Source of the DNA: a virus
Length of the DNA stretch: 21,709 nt
Strand: one strand, 5' to 3'
IMG/VR virus record: IMGVR_UViG_3300046690_000528
Span: 1-21,709 of that record
Part shown: positions 1 through 5,885 of the stretch, in pieces
Layout: each line of letters begins with the position of its first letter
Numbering within the stretch: the stretch's first letter is position 1
Notes under the pieces: model-generated
The model's database searches: none
Seen by the model: the letters and a program-made list of their open reading frames with translations, nothing else
What the model was told of the DNA's origin: nothing
Made by a program: the position numbers and the translations under genes

Positions 1-120
1 TTCTTTTTCCCGCGCCCAGGCCTCGGCAGCGCCTTTGGTTTTGAACGTTTTTGCTATACTCTGCCCTCGCCTGCGTACCTGGGCACGCCAGCGACTGCCG
101 ACTGGCAGGATTGAAGCCAT
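1..120 (-). CDS. int: Phage integrase, N-terminal fragment (cut by window edge)
   Basis: A leftward ORF starts with ATG at 118-120 and stays open for 40 codons to the window edge. The protein begins MASILPVGSRWRAQVRRRG and continues with a K-T-F-x-T-K-x-A-A-x-x-W-A-R pattern. This is the usual N-terminus of tyrosine-recombinase phage integrases: a small three-stranded arm-type DNA-binding domain ('sW.a.vrr.g.....F.tk.eA..Wa...e'). The catalytic domain (R-K-H-R-H-Y) lies outside the window, so the recombinase class is inferred from the N-terminus only. A GGGGAAAAC stretch just upstream of the ATG can serve as a ribosome binding site. The gene would excise or integrate the prophage at its att site. 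It reads away from the accessory genes, and its upstream region carries repeated TGTAGCA motifs that may be its own binding sites. Confidence 0.8.
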   Translation of the reverse strand, partial: MASILPVGSRWRAQVRRRGQSIAKTFKTKGAAEAWAREKE

Positions 121-139
121 GTTTTCCCCGCTCGAAAAC

Positions 140-419
140 TGTAGCAGTGCCAGATCATTTTTGGGTGCTACAGGGACGATTTGTAGCAAAAGTGTAGCAG
201 AGACTGCTATAAACTGGGGTTCACTGGCTGTCACGGCGCTTCATTTAGGAAGAAGCAGAAAAGCCGGAAACGCCCACGGGACAAGGACTGAACCAAGAGC
301 AGCAAGGGTTCAGTCGTCCCATTGCAAATATCCATCTCCCTGTAGTTCAGGGGGTGGAATGACAGGCGCAAGGCCTGTCAGATATGGATGGCTACCCTTG
401 CTGTAGCAGATCTGTAGCA
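140..419. promoter_or_regulatory. Cluster of TGTAGCA motifs upstream of int (possible arm-type/att or autoregulatory sites)
   Basis: TGTAGCA occurs at 140-146, 182-188, 193-199, 402-408 and 413-419, with its reverse complement TGCTACA at 166-172. The two close pairs (182/193 and 402/413) both have a start-to-start spacing of 11 bp, about one helical turn, as expected for cooperative protein binding on one DNA face. They lie directly upstream of int. Arm-type integrase sites and excisionase sites are typically short direct repeats of this kind. No core site can be identified without the other prophage end, so the att assignment is inference. Confidence 0.5.
336..385. repeat. Direct repeat copy 1 with two adjacent hairpins
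   Basis: A block of about 41 bp (343-385) recurs at 3376-3417 in the same orientation with one substitution and two 1-base indels. This copy holds a perfect 7-bp inverted repeat, GACAGGC-GCAAG-GCCTGTC (361-379). Directly before it is a second small hairpin, CCCTG-tagtt-CAGGG (338-352). The two copies bracket the accessory genes between 1054 and 3112. Confidence 0.6.
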
Positions 420-1053
420 CGCAAAATTTCCCCACTTACAGCAACAGTCGGCAATTCCACGCCTTGGCTCGCGCACTCATCGGCGACAATCGGCCATGAA
501 GCGTCATTCGCCCGCCCCGTCGCCCGGACATTCAGGCGTCGGTTCCACCCAGGAAGCGGCCATTCAATTCGCGATGCTGAACATTGCTTCATCGGCCCAA
601 GCGGACGTTCTGCCTTCGAGTGTCCCGACGGGCCTCCGATGTCCGTTTTCGATTAATGCCATCGACCGTAGTCGATCCGCGAGGGACAATTAATTCGCCC
701 GAGAGCGGCCGCTAGCTGATGAAAGGTTTGGGCAAGATGCCGTTGAAAGCATGCTGCACGGCGACAACGGTTGCTCCGCAGCTTTCGAGCGATTTGCTAG
801 TCTTTCGACGGACCGTTCTTTTGGCCGTCGCGGCTCAACTGTCGCGAAATCGGCGCTGTCCGACCATTTTTGCTGAGCAACCATATGTGCGGTTCCGCAC
901 ATTGGTCGCCTCAATAAACCGCGTACATTAGCTCGTTGGAAACAGCTGGTGTGGCAAACCTGATTAAGCGTGGTGATTCAACAGTTCGGCTCCCTCGGTC
1001 GACCTCACTAATTTTGCCGATGAATCCGAAAGTACTTCAGGAGGTTCATCACC
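420..1053. other. Non-coding stretch with degenerate Burkholderia-type intergenic repeat fragments
   Basis: I see no convincing gene here. Small ORFs on both strands have no ribosome binding site and their translations look like random high-GC sequence. The segment holds fragments such as GGACATTCAGGCGTCGG (about 525-542) and AAGCGGCCATTCAATTCG (about 553-570). These resemble elements at 2319-2530 and 3281-3332. A different motif, GAGCAACCATATGTGCGGTTCCG (around 875-897), may be a further decayed relative. The end of the stretch contains the leader of the gene at 1054. Confidence 0.45.
1039..1044 (+). promoter_or_regulatory. Strong ribosome binding site fixing a GTG start
   Basis: AGGAGG lies 9 nt upstream of the GTG at 1054. 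It supports this GTG as the start, since no in-frame ATG is placed as well. Confidence 0.75.
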
Positions 1054-1701
1054 GTGTCACTAGAGAATTTCTTCGCCAATCAATACGTCGCAGGTCTGCT
1101 CTCAGGCGTTGTCCTCAGTGCATTGGGGTTACTCGCCAGGTTTGTTTACACAACAGCGACAGTACGCAGGATATTACGATCCAATGAGTGCCTCTGGCTA
1201 GAGGTTATCCGGGAAGGAAGTGGGACCTCATACAGCATCGGAAGATTTTATTTTGACTACCATGCGCGCGCTCATTTTTTTGACGGCGAACACTTCAATG
1301 CTACTGGGGACGTTGAGACAACGTGGCGCTCACTCGCCATCCGATATGTCCCGAAAGATCGAAATATTTTTTACATTTACGAAAGTCAAGATGGAAATCA
1401 GGTTCGGAGTCATGGTTTCGGCTTTATTGATTTAGGTACCAACGGGCCACCAATCGCCCATCACGGCTATTTTATGGGCGCTGACGCTAGCACGTCCGCT
1501 AGCACGTCCGTTAGGCGACTGGTTGACTATTACCCAGCGGTACGAACATGCCAAGGCATTCCCTTTGCGGGCGCCTTGGATCCTGACTCCAACGAATTTT
1601 CGCAACAGAAAAGTAAATTTATCCAGGAATTACACGGCTTTAAATGGACGGGACCAACTTCGTTTTCTCCGAAAGCAAAGCCGCCATTGATAACGTCGTG
1701 A
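1054..1701 (+). CDS. One-TM, beta-rich membrane protein, possible Cap15-like effector fold
   Basis: This is a 215-aa protein starting at GTG behind a perfect AGGAGG. Residues about 9-30 form one clear transmembrane segment (YVAGLLSGVVLSALGLLARF), followed by a short basic stretch (VRRILRS). The rest is soluble and rich in alternating hydrophobic and aromatic residues (SIGRFYFDYHARAHFFDG, WRSLAIRYV, NIFYIYESQDG, HGYFMGAD), which looks like a series of beta strands. The pattern 'W..........G..fd......f.....f...G.....W.S....y.....i.YiYe..........G......f.......G.f.' resembles the SMODS-associated 2TM-beta / Cap15 barrel family, whose members are membrane effectors of CBASS. That match is by eye only. 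No cyclase gene is visible here, and only one TM is clear instead of two. A 12-bp tandem duplication (1486-1509) encodes the STSASTS stretch. The three-TM gene at 1775 follows closely on the same strand. Confidence 0.7.
   Translation: MSLENFFANQYVAGLLSGVVLSALGLLARFVYTTATVRRILRSNECLWLEVIREGSGTSYSIGRFYFDYHARAHFFDGEHFNATGDVETTWRSLAIRYVPKDRNIFYIYESQDGNQVRSHGFGFIDLGTNGPPIAHHGYFMGADASTSASTSVRRLVDYYPAVRTCQGIPFAGALDPDSNEFSQQKSKFIQELHGFKWTGPTSFSPKAKPPLITS
1486..1509 (+). repeat. 12-bp perfect tandem duplication inside a gene
   Basis: GCTAGCACGTCC occurs twice back to back, adding a four-residue repeat (A-S-T-S) to the protein without shifting the frame. The next bases (GTTAGG) look like the start of a third, diverged unit. 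This is consistent with replication slippage. Confidence 0.75.
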
Positions 1702-1774
1702 GGAAGCTCCTTAGGTCCGACGCCGTGCCGGATCGCGCTCGGCCTCTTGTCGCTCATGCGGGATGGTCCGAATC

Positions 1775-2269
1775 ATGCGCGTCGATGCTGTTGAAAGTAA
1801 GATCGAAGAATTGTACAAATATGTGAGGCATATATTTACGATATTTGTGAATTGGTTTATTTTTTTTGTTACCGTGAGCTATGCAACTATGGGTTGATTA
1901 ACAAGACCCGACGCCACTAATAACACATGTCAGTCGGGCCAAGATCACGGGTTGCTCTACATAGTCGTCGTGCTGTTTATATCCCATAATATTCTTGGCG
2001 TTTCCGCCTGCAATACAATCTATAAATATTTGGCTGAAGCAAATTTTAAGATTATTGGTTTTGAAAATATTGCGTCAACGCTCGATGAGGTTAGAAATTG
2101 GGAAAGCGTTTATAGTAGTAGCGTACCGATTGATACTTATAAAGGTCTAATTCGCCTTGCGAAATGGGCGCTTGTCGCGATCGCCGTCGCTTGGCTCGCC
2201 ATCGGGATTGCGAAAAGTATCAGTGAATGCCGACAGTCGCTATCATTGAGGCGCGAATATCGGCAATAG
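1775..2269 (+). pseudogene. Three-TM membrane protein gene interrupted by an in-frame TGA
   Basis: A single reading frame runs from ATG 1775 to the stop at 2269 (164 sense positions), broken only by TGA at 1895-1897 (codon 41). The upstream part reads MRVDAVESKIEELYKYV and then a hydrophobic segment ending ...VSYATMG. After the TGA the frame continues with a short polar loop, a second hydrophobic segment (LLYIVVVLFISHNILGVSA), an amphipathic region and a third TM (WALVAIAVAWLAIGIAKSI). The pattern 'YATMG-stop-L' is what a TGG to TGA change would leave, since tryptophan after the glycine suits the membrane edge. An ATG at 1763 in frame is an alternative start; neither has a strong ribosome binding site. 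If the downstream part is expressed alone it would need a TTG start (1952). It begins 74 nt after the beta-barrel-like gene and may have been its partner. Base composition is visibly AT-rich compared with the phage genes. No function is known to me. Confidence 0.65.
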
Positions 2270-2279
2270 CCGAGAATGT

Positions 2280-2306
2280 GCCGGCCGCCGCGGACTCGCG
2301 GCCGGC
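2280..2306 (+). terminator. GC-rich hairpin just after the three-TM gene
   Basis: GCCGGCCGC (2280-2288) and GCGGCCGGC (2298-2306) form a perfect 9-bp stem with a 9-nt loop, 11 nt after the stop at 2269. There is no T-run, so it may be a 3'-end stabiliser or a weak terminator rather than a canonical one. Confidence 0.4.
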
Positions 2307-2318
2307 CGATGAACATCG

Positions 2319-2530
2319 GAAGCAGCCGTTGATGTGACGAGAGTCCCAATGGCAGTTGAGGGTCGGTTTGTGCCTTTCGTACACCTGCTGCGATCAAAGA
2401 TCCATCGAGGTCTTCTTCGGACCGGGTTCGGCCACAAGCAGCCATTGACGGGCGCGGTAACGCCAACTTTCAGGCGTCCCCTCAAGCTTGACAGCGGACA
2501 TTCGGGCGTCGACTACTCCTGGGAACGGTG
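2319..2530. repeat. Intergenic repeat fragments (AAGCAGCC(A/G)TTG type)
   Basis: Two units lie side by side. The first (about 2319-2368) begins GAAGCAGCCGTTG and ends GGCAGTTGAGGGTC. The second (about 2436-2530) begins AAGCAGCCATTGACGG and includes GCGGACATTCGGGCGTC. Related units occur at 3281-3332 and in 487-570. They resemble degenerate intergenic repeats that I recall being scattered in Burkholderiaceae genomes. No protein-coding signal is seen between 2307 and 2590. Confidence 0.45.
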
Positions 2531-2590
2531 AGTGAGCAGGCCATCCTTGAGCACTAATTCGTCTGCGCCACACAAGAAGCACATCGCAAC

Positions 2591-3112
2591 TCATGAAAGA
2601 CCACGTTCCTGCTTGAGCCAGCCGAGAAAACCAATGATGAACGCGATACCTCCAGCGATCAGTCCAGATGCACTGAGAATCATACGAACGCGAAAAAGCA
2701 AAACGCCTTGATCCAGGCGCTCGGTTATCCCGTCCGTCTTAACGATAAGAATTTGTAACCGATCGAATTGTTCCCGCGATGCTTTGACTCTCGCATTGAT
2801 GGAATCAATATAGTCCAATATCTTTTGTGATTCCGTTGCTAAGCACAGCGTGACGGCTTTTTCATCATTAGGGTGTTCTCTCTCACACTTACCTTCTTCA
2901 TATTTCAGACCGCCGCTTGGATGCTCTCGCTGTCGACTTAGTTCGATCAGTTCAATTTCCTCTTTTAGAGGCCTCAGTTCATCAAACAGACGCTCCACTT
3001 CTTGAATACGGTTTGAGTACGTCGTGTAACCAAATCCGGCGCTTCCGACGGCGAGCGCAAGACCCGCTATCGCGATGAACTTGTGGATGTTGTCGTACGG
3101 GATGGAGAACAC
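2591..3112 (-). CDS. Two-TM coiled-coil membrane protein, function unknown
   Basis: This is a leftward 173-aa protein starting at GTG (3110-3112). GAGGG lies 8 nt upstream on the same strand and supports the start. There is an N-terminal TM at about residues 11-30 (FIAIAGLALAVGSAGFGYTT) and a C-terminal TM at about 146-166 (ASGLIAGGIAFIIGFLGWL), followed by a short charged tail. The 110-residue middle is highly charged with heptad-like leucine and isoleucine spacing (VERLFDELRPLKEEIELIEL; ILDYIDSINARVKASREQF), so it is probably a coiled coil held between two membrane anchors. Two cysteines (C-E-R-E-H and V-T-L-C-L) lie in the central segment. I do not recognise the family. It stands alone, with opposite orientation to the genes on both sides and non-coding repeats around it, which fits an independently acquired cassette. 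Confidence 0.7.
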   Translation of the reverse strand: MFSIPYDNIHKFIAIAGLALAVGSAGFGYTTYSNRIQEVERLFDELRPLKEEIELIELSRQREHPSGGLKYEEGKCEREHPNDEKAVTLCLATESQKILDYIDSINARVKASREQFDRLQILIVKTDGITERLDQGVLLFRVRMILSASGLIAGGIAFIIGFLGWLKQERGLS

Positions 3113-3628
3113 ACCGAAGACCCTCGCGGAATGGTAGTACGTCGTTTTGCGGTCAATCGCAATCCAACGCTATCGAGTCATTCCTTGACTTTAGCTTAAT
3201 TTCACAAGGTTGCTACCTGAAAGGGCGACGGACAAGGCTAATGGCCACATAACCGAAGACGAAACGGTCGATGAACTTTGAAAAGCAGCCATTGGCGGCT
3301 CGTGGCGGCGAACGGCAGTTGTGGGTCCGAACTAGGCGGTTCAAAGCGACTTTGCCGATCCTTCCCGGGCGGCGATAGTTCAGGGGGTTGGAATGAAGGC
3401 GCAAGGCCTGTCATATATAAGATCACACAAACCAGATAAACAAACGAGAGAGCACATCCACATCCTGCGCAAACGAAGATAGGGACGCTTTTTTCGTTCG
3501 CAACGTTCGCTTGGACACATTTATAAGTAGAGAAATGGTGCGACGCCTAGCACGGTGCGTTATTGAACGCCTATTGTGTAATCAGGAAATGCAGTTTTCG
3601 CGCCGCGCGAATTTAGAACGCTTCCAAC
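3113..3628. other. Non-coding stretch with two repeat units
   Basis: The stretch contains an AAGCAGCCATTG...GGCAGTTGTGGGTC repeat unit (3281-3332) and copy 2 of the hairpin-bearing direct repeat (3376-3417). From about 3420 the sequence is more AT-rich and probably holds the leader of the lipoprotein gene. I could not identify a convincing promoter. No gene is supported. Confidence 0.4.
3376..3417. repeat. Direct repeat copy 2
   Basis: This matches 343-385 over about 41 bp (shared cores TAGTTCAGGGGG and GGCGCAAGGCCTGTCA). It has one extra T, one missing C and one substitution near the end. The missing C shortens the inverted repeat (A-AGGC-GCAAG-GCCT-G). The orientation is the same as copy 1, 3.03 kb away. 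Confidence 0.6.
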
Positions 3629-3652
3629 ATGTGGTTTGTACTGTGGGCTACC

Positions 3653-5359
3653 ATGACTGCGACTACCCGTGTTTTTAGCTACTTCCTAATCGCATACATA
3701 GTCGGTTCGATATTTGGATGTAGCGGTAGCGTTAACGACAGCGGGAACCAAAGTACGGGCAGCGGCACCACCACCGCGTCTGGCACCACGGCGGTCGTCG
3801 GGCCCTCGGTCCCGATCGCGGCGTCTCGCGCGATAACCTCAATTTATACGCCCGACGCCACAGTTCTGCCTGGGGCAACGATACCGCTCCAAGCAGACGG
3901 TTCTCTTCCACTCCTCATTGCGGGCGACAGTCAAGGCACGGCATTCCTCTTAGCCGTCGGAAGCACCAACGGCGTGATGGACGTCACTAGCACTTCCATA
4001 TCGCTCGTACGACTCGGCCTTGATACGGCACAATTGCCCGCAGGGGTCACAGCGTCCCAGTATACACAGGCGATTACGACGTCACCGAGTTACCCCGCGC
4101 TCGTGTCGGCTGTGACGGAAGCTCTTCAGGCTGGTCAGTCCCCACTGAATAGCGATGCGGCTATTAGCAGCACTTGGGCTGTGATTAACGAAACCGTAGC
4201 GTCGCTGGGAAGCGTGCTCACCGGTAATACTCAAGCGAAAGTTGCAACCACCCCAGTGGCACTTCCGCTGCCCTTTTATTTGATCAACAACGTCGAGCCT
4301 TTTGCAAGGGTGTATCTTAACGATATAAGTGGCGGAAATTCTTTCAATGTTTTCAACCAAACGTTTATCTCATGGCAGATCGAAACTAGGACCCTAGATG
4401 ATCGTGCCATCGACAGCCACATCACGCCACCGTTGGAGACCACGACGTTGCAACTGGTCGCCTACTACGGCGGCAGTGCATCGGTTACTGCTGTGCAAGG
4501 GGTTTCGCCAGAATTTACATTGACGTTATCTCAGAACCCGACTAGCAGGAAACAGAACGGAGTAGCCGCGCTAACGAAATACATTTTATTCATCTGGTCT
4601 GCGGTAACCGGACTTTATCCAAATCAAGCTACTAATAACTGTATCGTCGGAATCGCTTCTTCCGTGTTCAATGACAAGTTTCCCGCATTCGCGACGCAGC
4701 CCGACGCGGCATCCGCTAGTGCGTATTTTTCTGCGCTTCTTCCAATCAGCTCATCAGGGGATACGGCTTACAAAAGATTTTCGGCGTGCGGCGCGCTACC
4801 GACTCCCAGCCAACTATTCGGTGCAGCGATAGGCACATTTTGGAAGAGGATAAATCTAGTTCGTTCCGGAATAGCGGCGTTCGGCGCAGTTGCGGAAACG
4901 TTCAATTACTGGGCGTATAACTCCCCGTTTCAAATTTGCAAAACAAACGGCAAAATCGTTACCTGCGACAGGATAAACATTACTCAAGCAGACTGCGTAA
5001 AAGTAAAAACCGTTTCTAATACATCTGGATACACAGGTCCGCGTTACGACATAAACGCTGCGGGGAGCGGCGTGGGTAATTCGCCCTCCGACATAATGAC
5101 CTTCACCCTTCAGTCGCCGTCTACCTGTTATGGCTGCGACGGCAAAATTCCGGCCATTTCGTGCTCATCCGGCTGGCAAGTAGGACAGGGACCGGTCTTC
5201 GTAGACTTCTTATGCAAACGCGCTGGCGGCTTACCGTCCATGACCTTCAACTTCTCAGGCAGCTTTAACATGAATCCGAGCGCGGCCGGGAGACCACAAT
5301 CCGTGACAGCTTGCTTCGGCACATTATGCACGACGAAGCCGCTCATGTGTCCCGCTTGA
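3653..5359 (+). CDS. Large secreted lipoprotein, Cys-rich C-terminus, function unknown
   Basis: This is a 568-aa protein if it starts at ATG 3653; an in-frame ATG at 3629 would add 8 residues. From 3653 the N-terminus reads MTATTRVFSYFLIAYIVG and ends in SIFGC, a clear lipoprotein signal with the acylated cysteine at position 23. A Ser/Gly/Thr-rich linker of about 30 residues follows. The main part has a repeated beta-sandwich flavour (PGATIPLQADGSLPLLIAGD, SISLVRLGLDTAQLPAGV) and then a long mixed region. The last about 150 residues contain many cysteines (C-x-x-C-D-G-K, I-S-C-S-S-G-W, F-L-C-K-R, C-F-G-T-L-C, M-C-P-A), which suggests disulfide bonds in the periplasm or on the cell surface. 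I recognise no enzyme motif. Its place among prophage accessory genes suggests a lysogenic-conversion protein such as a surface modifier or exclusion factor, but this is inference. Ribosome binding sites at both starts are weak. Confidence 0.75.
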   Translation: MTATTRVFSYFLIAYIVGSIFGCSGSVNDSGNQSTGSGTTTASGTTAVVGPSVPIAASRAITSIYTPDATVLPGATIPLQADGSLPLLIAGDSQGTAFLLAVGSTNGVMDVTSTSISLVRLGLDTAQLPAGVTASQYTQAITTSPSYPALVSAVTEALQAGQSPLNSDAAISSTWAVINETVASLGSVLTGNTQAKVATTPVALPLPFYLINNVEPFARVYLNDISGGNSFNVFNQTFISWQIETRTLDDRAIDSHITPPLETTTLQLVAYYGGSASVTAVQGVSPEFTLTLSQNPTSRKQNGVAALTKYILFIWSAVTGLYPNQATNNCIVGIASSVFNDKFPAFATQPDAASASAYFSALLPISSSGDTAYKRFSACGALPTPSQLFGAAIGTFWKRINLVRSGIAAFGAVAETFNYWAYNSPFQICKTNGKIVTCDRINITQADCVKVKTVSNTSGYTGPRYDINAAGSGVGNSPSDIMTFTLQSPSTCYGCDGKIPAISCSSGWQVGQGPVFVDFLCKRAGGLPSMTFNFSGSFNMNPSAAGRPQSVTACFGTLCTTKPLMCPA

Positions 5360-5885
5360 CCCGACACAGAAAACGCGCTGCACGCGCTGTGCTAAACAAA
5401 GGCGGATCTCGTACTAACCCGCGCTTTGGGTGCCGTCTTTTTCCAAAAACGTACCGTCACCAGCAGGCCGTTGTCAGGATCTGGATAAGCAATGGATCGA
5501 CTGCAGGCGCGTTAAATCCATTGGCAGGAGATCGTAAGCTCGATCCACTCGCCGGCGGGTGGGGCCACCTTGCGCTCCGCCGCTGCCAAAAGTCTTGGTT
5601 TGCCAAGCTGGAAGGCGAGCAACAATTGTTTGGGGCGGTCGTCTGTTACCCCGGGTATTGGCAAATCACATCAGATCTGAGCTCGTAGCCGCAGTGCCCC
5701 GGCTCCACTGCTAAGCGGGCAGCAGAGGGTTCGTAGACCGGCGGCGAGTGCTCCCGTCGCTCGGTAGCGACGCGAACAAGTGCCTTGCAGGCCGCCGCGC
5801 GGCGCTATACAACCAACGCCGCGCTAACTATAATCGCCCGCGAACAAAAGCAATCAGCAATCAAGACTTGGCACCGGGGAAACGA
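5360..5885. other. Leader/non-coding stretch before the ATPase-TOPRIM gene
   Basis: No supported gene. An ORF on the + strand (5311-5688) overlaps the end of the lipoprotein gene and has no ribosome binding site or recognisable protein pattern. A candidate -10 box lies near the right end. I saw no clear terminator after the lipoprotein gene. Confidence 0.4.
5829..5834 (+). promoter_or_regulatory. Candidate -10 box (TATAAT) for the ATPase-TOPRIM gene
   Basis: A perfect TATAAT lies 52 nt upstream of the ATG at 5886. No good -35 hexamer is found at 16-18 nt spacing (CTATAC is the nearest). If used, transcription would begin near 5841. This would exclude the longer ORF start at 5748 and support the ATG at 5886. 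Confidence 0.3.

Noticed and set aside
343-385. Possible tRNA or tRNA fragment (TAGTTCAGGGGGTGGAA resembles a D-arm)
   Set aside because: No anticodon loop with U33, no T-arm GTTCGA and no acceptor stem could be formed, so it is only described as a repeat.
35-406. 123-codon ORF on the + strand
   Set aside because: It overlaps the integrase start on the opposite strand and runs through the motif cluster and repeat copy 1. It has no ribosome binding site, and its composition is random-like.
384-931. Several short ORFs on both strands
   Set aside because: They lie in degenerate repeat sequence, overlap each other in different frames, and show no protein-like pattern or start signal.
5311-5688. 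125-codon + strand ORF
   Set aside because: It starts inside the lipoprotein gene in another frame and has no ribosome binding site or recognisable product.
5748-5885. 46-codon N-terminal extension of the ATPase-TOPRIM gene
   Set aside because: The extension is Arg/Asn-rich with no domain character and includes a TATAAT. The family start fits ATG 5886.
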